Assembly: GCA_965658355.1 (NCBI GenBank) | Contig: CBFHRX010000013.1 | Span: 1 to 44,690 of the forward strand | Reading direction: 5' to 3' | Length of the DNA: 44,690 bases | Origin: UBA11891 sp965658355 | GTDB taxonomy: Bacteria > Bacteroidota > Bacteroidia > Flavobacteriales > Flavobacteriaceae | Shown: piece after piece, positions 7,276 to 14,991 of the stretch | Numbering within the stretch: the stretch's first letter is position 1 | Layout of the letters: each line of letters opens with the position of its first letter | Notes under the pieces: model-generated | Database searches by the model: none | What the model saw: only the letters and a program-made list of their open reading frames with translations | What the model was told of the DNA's origin: nothing | Made by a program: the position numbers and the translations under genes

Positions 7276-8588
7276 GGCTTTTTAGGAAGGGTTATCTTAA
7301 TTTGACGGATGCGTTTTCGGTCTACAGATTCCACTGTAAAAACGATTTTTCCAAAGACTAATTGTTGCCCTTTTTTGGGTAAAGCTTGAGCCAGTTCCAG
7401 AAGGAATCCTGCTAATGTTTCCGCTTCTCCTTTCACTTTATCAAAAACCTCTTCGTCTTCTAATTGAATAATCTTTAAGAAATCTTTGAGGTTCGTTTTG
7501 GCATCAAACACATAATTGTAGGGGTCTAGTTTAGAATAAAAAAGAGCATCCTCATCAAATTCGTCCGATATATCACCGACAATTTCTTCAATGATATCTT
7601 CTAAGGTTATGATCCCTTGAGTACCACCGTATTCATCCACTACAACAGCCAAATGCGTTTTCTTTTGTTGGAAATCAGTCAGCAAGTCGTCTAATTTTTT
7701 ATTCTCAGGAACATAGAAGGGTTCTCTCAAAAGCTGAATCCAATTGAATTTTTTATCGTGTAGATGAGGCAGAAGGTCTTTGACATAGAGAATCCCTGAA
7801 ATCTCCTCTTGCTTTTCTTTGTAAACAGGGATTCTTGAAAACCCTTTCTCTGTTATACTAGGAAGTATTTGCCCCATTGTTTCTTCTTCTGAGAGGGTAA
7901 ACATGTCCACTCGAGGACACATTATTTCTTTGACCTCAGTATTTCCAAAATTGACGATCCCTTTTAAAATTTTTTCTTCTTCTTTGGATCGTTTTTGTTC
8001 TGTATTAAGCTCCAATACCTGTGAAAGCTGATCGACTGAAAAATCAGATTTTTTATTTTTTGCTCTTTTTTCGAACCATAAGGTGAGACGGCTCATAGGT
8101 CCTGTAAGAAAAAAGAGAAGATAGCGATCCAAAGACTTCAGCACAGGTGCCATAAACTGAGAAAAACCTAGGGCATTTCTATTGGCATACACCTTCGGCA
8201 AGATTTCCCCAAAAACGAGTATTAAAGCTGTTATCAATCCAATTTCAATGAATACTACCAACAATGGATTGGAAATCCCACTTAAATAAAGAGGGCTCAG
8301 AGACGCAAACAACAAGACTATGGCTATATTAATGAAATTGTTTGCCACCAATATAATAGCCAAAAGCCTGTTGGGCTTTTCTAATAAAGACCTGATAAGC
8401 GCTATGTTTCTTTCACTTTCTTCTTCTGCTTCATTAAGCGCAATTCCAGATAATGAAAAGAAAGCAACTTCTGCTCCTGATATTAAGGCAGAACTCGTAA
8501 TAAGCCCTAAAAGGAGAAGCACTTTCAACCCTACAAAGGAGGATGTTTCTAATACAAGACTTAAGAATAATACAGGCTCTGGATCCAA
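7272..8588 (-). CDS. gldE: gliding motility-associated protein GldE (CNNM/HlyC-CorC fold)
   Basis: This 438-residue membrane protein has an N-terminal DUF21/CNNM domain with about four membrane segments (ALISGAEVAFFSLS at 34-47 is typical). A pair of CBS domains follows (about 205-320, with MCPRVDMFTL and VVVDEYGGTQGIITLEDIIEEIVGD), then a C-terminal CorC_HlyC domain (about 345-430). Relatives transport or sense magnesium. GldE raises gliding efficiency with GldD in F. johnsoniae. The start is TTG at 8588: MDPEP is the usual GldE N-terminus, and an in-frame stop lies four codons upstream with no other start between. ssb ends 18 bases upstream. Confidence 0.95.
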   Translation of the reverse strand: MDPEPVLFLSLVLETSSFVGLKVLLLLGLITSSALISGAEVAFFSLSGIALNEAEEESERNIALIRSLLEKPNRLLAIILVANNFINIAIVLLFASLSPLYLSGISNPLLVVFIEIGLITALILVFGEILPKVYANRNALGFSQFMAPVLKSLDRYLLFFLTGPMSRLTLWFEKRAKNKKSDFSVDQLSQVLELNTEQKRSKEEEKILKGIVNFGNTEVKEIMCPRVDMFTLSEEETMGQILPSITEKGFSRIPVYKEKQEEISGILYVKDLLPHLHDKKFNWIQLLREPFYVPENKKLDDLLTDFQQKKTHLAVVVDEYGGTQGIITLEDIIEEIVGDISDEFDEDALFYSKLDPYNYVFDAKTNLKDFLKIIQLEDEEVFDKVKGEAETLAGFLLELAQALPKKGQQLVFGKIVFTVESVDRKRIRQIKITLPKKP

Positions 8589-8606
8589 ATAGGTGCTACT
8601 TTAATT

Positions 8607-9029
8607 TTAGAATGGCAGATCGTCATCAGGGGGCATTTCATCGACCACAGGGGCAGCAGTACTTCCTTGATTTGCGGAGTTATCAGCTTGTTTTTTTGTG
8701 TTTAGAAAAGTGAATTCCTGAACATGTATTTCAGTGGTAAACTTATCTACACCCTCCTTACTTTGCCATTTACGGGTTTTTATTTTTCCTTCCAGATACA
8801 CTTTGTCTCCTTTACTGAGGTATTTCTCACAAATTTCAGCTGCTTTATTTCGCAAAACAATATTGTGCCACTCTGTGTTGGTTACACGCTCTCCTGAGCT
8901 TTTGTTGGTGTAGATTTCGTTGGTTGCAAGACTAAATCTACCAATACAATCGCCTCCATCAAAATAGTGGAGCTTGACATCGTCTCCCAGATGTCCAATA
9001 AGAATTACTTTGTTTAAGGTTCCATTCAT
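8607..9029 (-). CDS. ssb: single-stranded DNA-binding protein
   Basis: This 140-residue protein has an OB fold over residues 1-110 (MNGTLNKVILIGHLGDDVKL, then TEWHNIVLRNKAAEICEKYLSKGDKVYLEGKI). A short disordered linker leads to an acidic tip ending DDDLPF, which recruits repair partners. It coats single-stranded DNA as a tetramer during replication, repair and recombination. The linker is short compared with enterobacterial SSB (178 residues), as is usual in Bacteroidota. A perfect -7 element lies 24 bases upstream, so ssb-gldE-gldD can be transcribed independently of mutY. Its neighbour mutY ends 39 bases upstream. Confidence 0.97.
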   Translation of the reverse strand: MNGTLNKVILIGHLGDDVKLHYFDGGDCIGRFSLATNEIYTNKSSGERVTNTEWHNIVLRNKAAEICEKYLSKGDKVYLEGKIKTRKWQSKEGVDKFTTEIHVQEFTFLNTKKQADNSANQGSTAAPVVDEMPPDDDLPF

Positions 9030-9053
9030 CGTTACTTAAATTTTGGGGTTACT

Positions 9054-9061
9054 CAAATATA
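9054..9061 (-). promoter_or_regulatory. -7 promoter element for ssb
   Basis: TATATTTG on the minus strand matches the Bacteroidota -7 consensus TAnnTTTG exactly. It lies 24 bases before the ssb ATG, in the 39-base gap after mutY. I did not find a TTG at the expected -33 position. Confidence 0.55.
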
Positions 9062-9068
9062 GCAAAAT

Positions 9069-10103
9069 TTACGGCTCTTCCCGCTTTAGAAAATTAGCAA
9101 TTGGAACAGGAACTGCTAACCGTTGCCATTCTTTTTGGTCATACCCTTCTAGATCTACTTGAGAAGTAAGCACCTTCCAAAAACGTATTTCTATATGCTG
9201 ATGGGACAACTTATGAATCAAAGGAGTTCCCATTTGTTTTATTTCAAAAGAGGTTTTGGTAAACTGCTTTACACCCTCTTGTAGCAAAGCAGCCGGATTT
9301 TTAAGCGAACGATCAAGCTCTACTAAGGGGAATTCATAAAGTCTGTACCATATCCCTTTTGCTTTTCGTTGCAGAAAATATTTTTTAGGCTCTCCACAAT
9401 CAAAAACTAAATAATGAAAAAAGCGTTTTTTGATTTTATTTTTTTTTGTCTTAACGGGTAATTGCGCCTGCAGCTGCAGCTGAAAAGCTTTACACCCCTT
9501 TATTAGTGGGCATGTCTGACAATTCGGGTTTTGAGGGACACATTGCAAAGCGCCCAATTCCATAACGGCCTGATTGAAGGTCCCCGGGTCTTTTTTTGGA
9601 AGCGATTGCTGAGCTATTTCCTTAAAATGTTTAAATGCTGCTGGGGTATTATGGGGATGGTCTATCCCAAAAAAACGACTGTATACACGATATACATTTC
9701 CGTCTACCACTGCTTGTGGCAGGTCATAAGCAATAGACGCTATTGCACTTGCGGTATAGTCACCCACTCCCTTGAGGGCTTTAAGAGCTTCAAAATCGTC
9801 AGGAAAAACCCCCTTTAATTCGTTTGTGATAAATTGTGCAGTAGCATACATGTTGCGAGCACGCGAATAGTAGCCCAATCCTTGCCACAACTTGAGCACT
9901 GTATCTTCCGTTGCAGCAGCTAGCTTTTCGACAGTGGGAAATGTAGTTTCAAAAGCTTGATAATAGGGCAGCCCTTGCTGGGTCCTGGTTTGCTGCATGA
10001 TCACCTCAGACAACCAAATGCGGTAGGGGTCTTTGGTTTTACGCCAGGGAAAATCCCGTTTGTGCTCTTCGTACCAATTCAATAAGTATTTTTGCCATTC
10101 CAC
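9069..10103 (-). CDS. mutY: adenine DNA glycosylase MutY
   Basis: This 344-residue enzyme removes adenine mispaired with 8-oxoguanine. Visible features in order: catalytic Glu33 in SEVIMQQTR, the helix-hairpin-helix LKGVGDYTASAIAS (110-123), catalytic Asp134 in VVDGNVYR, and an iron-sulphur cluster loop with the exact spacing C-x6-C-x2-C-x5-C at Cys188, 195, 198 and 204. A C-terminal NUDIX-like domain for 8-oxoG recognition follows from about residue 225. The start is GTG at 10103, giving MEWQKYLLNWY, the usual N-terminus. The order mutY-ssb-gldE-gldD is conserved in flavobacteria as far as I know. A perfect -7 element ends 5 bases before the GTG, so the mRNA may be leaderless. Confidence 0.97.
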   Translation of the reverse strand: MEWQKYLLNWYEEHKRDFPWRKTKDPYRIWLSEVIMQQTRTQQGLPYYQAFETTFPTVEKLAAATEDTVLKLWQGLGYYSRARNMYATAQFITNELKGVFPDDFEALKALKGVGDYTASAIASIAYDLPQAVVDGNVYRVYSRFFGIDHPHNTPAAFKHFKEIAQQSLPKKDPGTFNQAVMELGALQCVPQNPNCQTCPLIKGCKAFQLQLQAQLPVKTKKNKIKKRFFHYLVFDCGEPKKYFLQRKAKGIWYRLYEFPLVELDRSLKNPAALLQEGVKQFTKTSFEIKQMGTPLIHKLSHQHIEIRFWKVLTSQVDLEGYDQKEWQRLAVPVPIANFLKREEP

Positions 10104-10108
10104 AGCCG

Positions 10109-10116
10109 CAAAGATA
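10109..10116 (-). promoter_or_regulatory. -7 promoter element abutting mutY start
   Basis: TATCTTTG on the minus strand matches TAnnTTTG exactly and ends 5 bases before the mutY GTG. It is the only such match on this strand in the 134-base mutY-HU gap. No TTG is visible at the -33 position. Confidence 0.4.
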
Positions 10117-10185
10117 TTAGAAAGCCATGAGAGGCTTCCCTCTTTTAAATTGGTAATTCAGAGTCGATTATAATTTATTAATGTG

Positions 10186-10193
10186 TATATTTG
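10186..10193 (+). promoter_or_regulatory. -7 promoter element for the HU gene
   Basis: TATATTTG matches TAnnTTTG exactly and lies 44 bases before the HU ATG, in the divergent gap with mutY. No clear -33 TTG. A purine-rich AGGAG directly before the ATG could serve as a Shine-Dalgarno sequence, which is uncommon in this window. Confidence 0.55.
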
Positions 10194-10237
10194 CGAGCCC
10201 TTAAAATCTATTCGTATAACTCTGTAAAAATAGGAGA

Positions 10238-10528
10238 ATGACAAAAGCAGATATCGTAGCAAACATATCCGAACAGTCTGGAATTGACAAAGCAGATGTG
10301 CAAGCTGTCGTTGAAAAACTGATGAATGAAGTAAAAGGCTCTTTGGAAAAAGGTGAAAATGTTTACCTAAGAGGGTTTGGAAGTTTCATCATCAAAACAA
10401 GAGCCGAAAAAACCGGTCGGAATATTTCTAAAAACGTGGCAGTTCAGATCCCTGCCCATAATATTCCTGCCTTTAAGCCTGCGAAAGTTTTCGTGGAAGG
10501 GGTTAAATCAAAAGTCCCAGTAGCTTAA
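10238..10528 (+). CDS. HU/IHF-family DNA-binding protein
   Basis: This 96-residue nucleoid protein follows the HU pattern. Two N-terminal helices (MTKADIVANISEQSGIDKADVQAVVEKL) are followed by GENVYLRGFGSFIIKTRAEKTGRNI, which matches the HU signature 'GFGxFxxxxRxxRxGRNP', and an arm ending in IPAHNIPAFKPAKVFVEGV. The usual arm proline is shifted: NISKNVAVQIPAHNIPAFKP. It bends DNA as a dimer. The first gene of a plus-strand group, it is followed after 34 bases by a tiny basic protein and then RNase G, in the mutY | HU | rng order common in flavobacteria. Confidence 0.95.
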   Translation: MTKADIVANISEQSGIDKADVQAVVEKLMNEVKGSLEKGENVYLRGFGSFIIKTRAEKTGRNISKNVAVQIPAHNIPAFKPAKVFVEGVKSKVPVA

Positions 10529-10562
10529 AAAAATTATTGTTCAACTTTAACATTGCAATTAT

Positions 10563-10652
10563 ATGCCTAGTGGTAAAAAACGTAAAAGACACAAGGTAGC
10601 GACGCACAAGCGTAAAAAGCGCAGAAGAGCGAATCGCCACAAAAAGAAATAG
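10563..10652 (+). CDS. 29-residue basic ribosomal-type protein (AURKAIP1/COX24 domain, bS22-like)
   Basis: A complete short ORF runs from ATG to TAG and encodes 29 residues, starting PSGKKRKRHKVATHKRKKRR and ending NRHKKK. More than half the residues are lysine, arginine or histidine, and there are no acidic residues. The pattern matches the AURKAIP1/COX24 (mS38-type) domain found in mitochondria and, as very short proteins, in many bacteria; mycobacterial bS22 belongs to this type and binds the small ribosomal subunit. A role in the 30S subunit is inferred from that family. It lies 34 bases after HU and 125 bases before RNase G. Its composition is too biased and its boundaries too clean for chance, and I recall near-identical proteins in other Bacteroidota. 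Confidence 0.85.
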   Translation: MPSGKKRKRHKVATHKRKKRRRANRHKKK

Positions 10653-10777
10653 TGTGTAGGGCACACTTAAAATATTCCCACGTTCATTGAAATTGTTTTT
10701 GAAAAAAAACAACAGGTAACAACCTGATATTTATTGTTTAATCTATTGTCCTTAGGGACCATATAAACTAGTTCAGA
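10653..10777 (+). other. 125-base leader region of the RNase G gene
   Basis: The region between the bS22-like gene and rng holds a small perfect hairpin (CAGGT-AACA-ACCTG at 10713-10726) and GTCC-TTAG-GGAC just before the start. No T-run follows either, so they are not obvious terminators. RNase E/G leaders often serve for autoregulation, but nothing here proves that. Confidence 0.3.
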
Positions 10778-12331
10778 GTGAATAAAGAACTGATTATCCG
10801 ATCAAATTCCTCTGCAGTAGATTTTGCTTTGCTCAAGGATGGAAAACTAACAGAGCTTAACAAAGAAGTGGAAAACAATAAATTTTCTGTCGGTGACATT
10901 TATGTCGCTAAAGTCAGAAAATCCCTGGCAGGGCTCAATGCAGCCTTTGTCAATGTCGGTCATGAAAAAGATGGTTTTTTACACTATCATGATCTTGGCC
11001 CTCGTTTCCCTTCCATGCAGAAATTTTTAAAACAAATAAGTACAGGTAAGCAAAAAGACTATTTTCTAAAGAACTTTCAATTTGAAGCTGATATTCCCAA
11101 GGATGGGAATGCTGAAGCTGTTCTTAAGAGTCAACAAACTGTATTGGTACAGGTGGTCAAAGAACCCATCTCTACCAAAGGCCCTCGGCTGAGCTCAGAA
11201 ATTTCTCTGGCCGGACGATATATGGTCGTTATGCCTTTCTCTGATCGCGTCTCAATTTCTCAAAAGATAGAAGATCGCGAAGAAAAAAGCAGACTGAAAA
11301 GACTTGTCCAAAGTATTCGGCCCAAAGGGTTTGGAATTATTATCCGTACCGTTGCTGAAGGAAAAAAAGTAGCAGAACTAGACGCGGACTTACAATCACT
11401 ACTAAAGCGCTGGAAAAATTTATGCCAGCAACTTCCGCGTATCGACAAACATCCTACTAAGGTATTGAGTGAAATCAACCGATCTTCCTCTATTCTTAGA
11501 GATGTTTTTGATGACAGTTTCAAAGGCATCCATACTGATGACCCTCAATTATTAGAGGAGGTTAAAGAGTATATCGCTGCTATTGCCCCCAAAAAACAGA
11601 ACATCGTAAAACTATATGACGATCGATTGCCCATTTTCGAGAAATTTGGAATTGACAAACAGATCAAATCTAGTTTTGGACAAACTGTTTCAATGCAAAA
11701 AGGGGCTTATCTCGTTATCGAGCATACCGAAGCACTTCATGTAATTGACGTCAACAGCGGAAATAGATCCAATAAGTCTAAATCGCAGGAAGACACCGCC
11801 CTAGAAGTCAATATGATTGCCGCTTCAGAAATAGCACGGCAATTAAGACTCAGAGATATGGGAGGTATTATTGTGGTTGATTTCATTGATTTAAATTCTG
11901 GAGACAATCGAAAAAAACTTTTCGAACATCTTCGTGATGAAATGAAAGAAGACCGCACTAAGCACAAGATTCTTCCCCCCAGTAAATTTGGCTTAATTCA
12001 GATTACTCGCCAACGGGTGCGCCCAGAAATGAATATTAAAACAAAAGAGCGCAATCCGAATCCTAACGGCGAAGTAGAAGCGCCAATTGTTCTGATTGAT
12101 AAAATTGAATCAGATCTTATTAAAGTGTTAAACCACAACCAAAATAAAGGACAAAAAATCAACTTACACTTACACCCCTTTATTGCGGCTTATCTCACTA
12201 AAGGATTTCCATCCATCCGATTTAAATGGTGGTTAGAACACAAAAAATGGGTGCGAATCGTACCCAGAAATGCTTACTTGTATTTACACTTTCGTTTTCT
12301 CAACAATTCGGGAAAACGTTTGAGGAATTAA
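10778..12331 (+). CDS. rng: ribonuclease E/G family (RNase G)
   Basis: This 517-residue endoribonuclease trims rRNA and cuts mRNA. An S1 RNA-binding domain spans about 35-125 (VGDIYVAKVRKSLAGLNAAFVNVG), followed by the 5'-sensor/RNase H-like region and the DNase I-like catalytic domain. Magnesium-binding Asp324 (HVIDVNSGN) and Asp368 (IVVDFIDLNS) are present. The CPxCxG zinc-link found in enterobacterial RNase E/G is absent: the equivalent stretch after TRQRVRPEMN reads NPNPNG. The start is GTG at 10778, giving MNKELIIRSN. The lack of a long C-terminal scaffold shows it is RNase G-like. A strong terminator follows directly. Confidence 0.95.
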   Translation: MNKELIIRSNSSAVDFALLKDGKLTELNKEVENNKFSVGDIYVAKVRKSLAGLNAAFVNVGHEKDGFLHYHDLGPRFPSMQKFLKQISTGKQKDYFLKNFQFEADIPKDGNAEAVLKSQQTVLVQVVKEPISTKGPRLSSEISLAGRYMVVMPFSDRVSISQKIEDREEKSRLKRLVQSIRPKGFGIIIRTVAEGKKVAELDADLQSLLKRWKNLCQQLPRIDKHPTKVLSEINRSSSILRDVFDDSFKGIHTDDPQLLEEVKEYIAAIAPKKQNIVKLYDDRLPIFEKFGIDKQIKSSFGQTVSMQKGAYLVIEHTEALHVIDVNSGNRSNKSKSQEDTALEVNMIAASEIARQLRLRDMGGIIVVDFIDLNSGDNRKKLFEHLRDEMKEDRTKHKILPPSKFGLIQITRQRVRPEMNIKTKERNPNPNGEVEAPIVLIDKIESDLIKVLNHNQNKGQKINLHLHPFIAAYLTKGFPSIRFKWWLEHKKWVRIVPRNAYLYLHFRFLNNSGKRLRN

Positions 12332-12335
12332 AATG

Positions 12336-12373
12336 AAACCGCCTTACAGATGTAGGGCGGTTTTTTTATTTTT
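12336..12373 (+). terminator. intrinsic terminator after rng
   Basis: AAACCGCCTTAC (12336-12347) pairs with GTAGGGCGGTTT (12352-12363), with one wobble, around a 4-base loop, and runs into seven Ts, an A and more Ts. It sits 5 bases after the RNase G stop and just before recX. Confidence 0.92.
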
Positions 12374-12378
12374 AAGGC

Positions 12379-12864
12379 ATGTCTACAAAAGGATTGACTG
12401 TTTCCGAAGCTCAAAAAAAACTAGAATATTATTGTGCCTATCAAGAACGCTGTCATCTTGAAGTAAGTACAAAATTAGATAACCTTGGGATTATTCCCGC
12501 TGCCCAAGAACTCATTATTACGCACCTAATTGAAGAAAATTACCTGAATGAAACCCGTTTTGCTCAGAGTTTTGCAAGGGGCAAGTTTCGGGTAAAAAAG
12601 TGGGGTAAAAACCGCATCGTTCGAGAACTTAAATTACGCCAAATCTCTTCCTATAACATCAAAATTGCCCTGCGAGAAATTCCTGAGGAAGATTATGTCA
12701 ACACTCTTACAGAAATTGCCGAAAAATTTTGGCTGTCCAATGCCCATCGGACTCCCCTACTTCGTAAGAAGAAAGTAATGGATGCCCTTCGGTATAGAGG
12801 ATGGGAAAATAACTTAATTTATGAAACAGTGGCCACTTTAGAACAGAATCTGAACACCAATTAA
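12379..12864 (+). CDS. recX: regulatory protein RecX
   Basis: This 161-residue all-helical protein consists of repeated three-helix units. EAQKKLEYYCAYQERCHLEVSTKL, LIEENYLNETRFAQSFARGKFRVKKWGKNRI and LRYRGWENNLIYETV are characteristic of RecX, which binds RecA filaments and limits recombinase activity. It starts 6 bases after the terminator of rng, so it needs its own promoter: TATTTTTA (12367-12374) differs at one position from TAnnTTTG and ends 4 bases before the ATG, but it is part of the T-run and so is weak evidence. The last 27 bases overlap the end of the convergent TonB receptor gene. Confidence 0.93.
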   Translation: MSTKGLTVSEAQKKLEYYCAYQERCHLEVSTKLDNLGIIPAAQELIITHLIEENYLNETRFAQSFARGKFRVKKWGKNRIVRELKLRQISSYNIKIALREIPEEDYVNTLTEIAEKFWLSNAHRTPLLRKKKVMDALRYRGWENNLIYETVATLEQNLNTN

Positions 12865-14658
12865 GCCATTCCCCAAAGGCATGGGAACCAGATTACTCTC
12901 GCTGTAGACTTCGTTTAAAATATTGTTTGCAGCAACACTCAGTCTGAATTTGTCTAGCTGCCATTGCAAGAATAAATCCAGTACTTGGTAGCTGTCTTGC
13001 AAGGGACGCTGAGCGTGCTTAAAAGCAATACTTCCCGAAAGATTCTTCGTGATATTGGAACGATAATTGAAGGTAAAATGATGTCGCAAACTATTAATGG
13101 TATAGCGGGAAGAATTTACGTCTATGGCCTTGACATCATCTTTCAAATACACATACCCAAGTTGTAACTGCTGCGGTTGATCGCCCAACTTAAAGGCTGT
13201 TTTGGCCTCTATTTCAACTCCATATGTGTTGACTTCACGAATATTCGTGGCCTCAAAGCGTTCGTCTTCTGAAGGCCGTATATAATCGATAATATTTTCT
13301 GCTTGACGTAAAAAAGCGCTTGTGGAAAGCTGCCAGTTTGTATGCTTCCATCGCAGACCAAGCTCCTCTGTCAAAGCCTTTTCAGGCTTTAAGTTTTCAT
13401 TTCCTATAGTGGTTCGATCACTGTAATATAAATCTGTAAAAGTAGGAATACGGTAGGTGTACCCAAAATTAACGTACAGACGTAATGCCTCTTTTAAGGT
13501 AAAGCCTATATCGATACCTGGAAATAATTGACTGCCAAAATCAGTATAATTTGTAAGGGCTATACCAGGGGTAATGTCTAACTGGTTTGTACGCGAGCGA
13601 AAGCGATGCTCCGCAAATAAGGTGGTCATAAAACGGCTACGGTCCCCTAAATTAGTACTGGCGATACTGATCGATGCAACATCAATGCCCACACCTGTTT
13701 GCCCCCATTTATGGGTATTGGAGGCATCGACAGCAAAACCTAGCTTGTGTGTCATATGAAGGTTGCGATAAAGAGCCGGATTGTCCCGAACTAATAGATA
13801 TTCATCCTGACCTCTTCTCCAGTAAATCCTGGGTTTCAACAACCAATTGCCTTTGTTAATTCGAGATGAAAAAGCGACTAAACTTGCTTGTGTCTCCTCA
13901 TATTGATCTTCGTATGAAGGAAGTGCATAGAAACCATTTGCGCCAAACTTACGTTCCGAAAAAGAAGCTATAAAATCAATTGGGAAGGCTTGTTTGTTAA
14001 ACTGCCCTTTTAAGAAGACAGTGTGATTTTCAAAATCTGTATTGTAACGATATCCTTCGGCTGATTTATAGGAGTAATGGGCCAAAAGATTTGAATTTTC
14101 CTTAGTAGTGCCCAGGGTTGCTTCAACATTTACTTGCTCAAAAGAACCCACAGCTGTATTTACAATTCCAGTAGTATCAAGGGTAGACTTGGTTACCATA
14201 TTAACGGCTCCTGTAAAGGCATTCTGACCAAAGATTCTAGCAGCTGGTCCTTTGATGATTTCAATACGTTCGATTACTTCAAGAGGCAGTGCAAAATTAA
14301 GAGTATGGTGTCCCGTTTGTGCATCGTCAAGCTTAATTCCATCGATTAATAATAAAGTTTGGTCAAAGCTGCCTCCTCGAATGTATAAATCGGCTTGCAT
14401 TCCAGCTATACCGCGACGGCGAATATCAATTCCTGCCACTTGCTGTAATAAATCGGCAACTGTCGTTACTCCGGCGCGCTGAATAGTTTCTTTAGTAATA
14501 ATTTGTAGGGAACGGGCGTTCTCTGATACGGGTAAATCAATTCTGGTAGAACGAACGACAACTTCTTGCAATTGCTTGGTGGCTATCGAATCTTGATTTT
14601 GTTGTGCCTTTGTGGAGAGACAAAGGCCTAGCAAAAGTAGGGGGAAATACTTTTTCAT
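12838..14658 (-). CDS. TonB-dependent outer-membrane receptor, BtuB-like
   Basis: This 606-residue protein is close in length to BtuB (about 600). It has a signal peptide (MKKYFPLLLLGLCLSTKAQ), a TonB-box-like LQEVVVRSTR at 30-39, a plug domain (about 45-160, with AGVTTVADLLQQVAGIDIRRRG and LPLEVIERIEIIKGPA), and a 22-strand barrel ending in the aromatic ILF. It lacks the N-terminal carboxypeptidase-like domain of the two other receptors here. The substrate is not known; no cobalamin riboswitch fits in the 54-base gap to atpC, so the B12 link is only by resemblance. No -7 element was found upstream, so it may be read through from atpDC. Its 3' end overlaps recX by 27 bases. Confidence 0.9.
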   Translation of the reverse strand: MKKYFPLLLLGLCLSTKAQQNQDSIATKQLQEVVVRSTRIDLPVSENARSLQIITKETIQRAGVTTVADLLQQVAGIDIRRRGIAGMQADLYIRGGSFDQTLLLIDGIKLDDAQTGHHTLNFALPLEVIERIEIIKGPAARIFGQNAFTGAVNMVTKSTLDTTGIVNTAVGSFEQVNVEATLGTTKENSNLLAHYSYKSAEGYRYNTDFENHTVFLKGQFNKQAFPIDFIASFSERKFGANGFYALPSYEDQYEETQASLVAFSSRINKGNWLLKPRIYWRRGQDEYLLVRDNPALYRNLHMTHKLGFAVDASNTHKWGQTGVGIDVASISIASTNLGDRSRFMTTLFAEHRFRSRTNQLDITPGIALTNYTDFGSQLFPGIDIGFTLKEALRLYVNFGYTYRIPTFTDLYYSDRTTIGNENLKPEKALTEELGLRWKHTNWQLSTSAFLRQAENIIDYIRPSEDERFEATNIREVNTYGVEIEAKTAFKLGDQPQQLQLGYVYLKDDVKAIDVNSSRYTINSLRHHFTFNYRSNITKNLSGSIAFKHAQRPLQDSYQVLDLFLQWQLDKFRLSVAANNILNEVYSESNLVPMPLGNGLIGVQILF

Positions 14659-14712
14659 CTGTAGGTAATTAAATTGGGTAAAATAAGGGGGAGGAGGATG
14701 GGCGACAGTACG

Positions 14713-14991
14713 TTAGTCGCTCAATAATATAATTTTATTGTCTTTCATTTCCACTGTACCAGAACGAAGCTCATATTTTAATTCGTCTTTATTGACCGCT
14801 GCAAATAAAGAATGGGCTTCTTCGGGAAGTGAAATTTGACCTTTGATAACAACAGTTCCTTCTTGTAAAGTGGATACTATAGAAGCGTGGTTTTCCAATA
14901 GTTGGAAGCTCCCTTTTGAACCCGGTAAACGTACCGATTCTACCTCACCCTGAAAAAGGGTTGTTTCTGGAGAAATGATTTCTAAATACAT
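14713..14991 (-). CDS. atpC: ATP synthase epsilon subunit, short form
   Basis: This 92-residue protein contains only the N-terminal beta-sandwich of the epsilon subunit (MYLEIISPETTLFQGEVESVRLPG; ENHASIVSTLQEG). The C-terminal two-helix domain that inhibits ATP hydrolysis in other bacteria (usual length about 130-140 residues) is absent. This short form is usual in Bacteroidota. It links the central stalk to the c-ring in F1Fo ATP synthase. The start shares one base with the atpD stop (TAATG), which implies coupled translation. atpDC stands alone here without the other atp genes, again a known arrangement in this group. Confidence 0.95.
   Translation of the reverse strand: MYLEIISPETTLFQGEVESVRLPGSKGSFQLLENHASIVSTLQEGTVVIKGQISLPEEAHSLFAAVNKDELKYELRSGTVEMKDNKIILLSD

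Noticed and set aside
14659..14712. Cobalamin riboswitch for the BtuB-like receptor
   Set aside because: The gap is 54 bases, far too short, and contains no B12-box-like sequence. A short hairpin at 14702-14720 overlaps the atpC stop and has no T-run.
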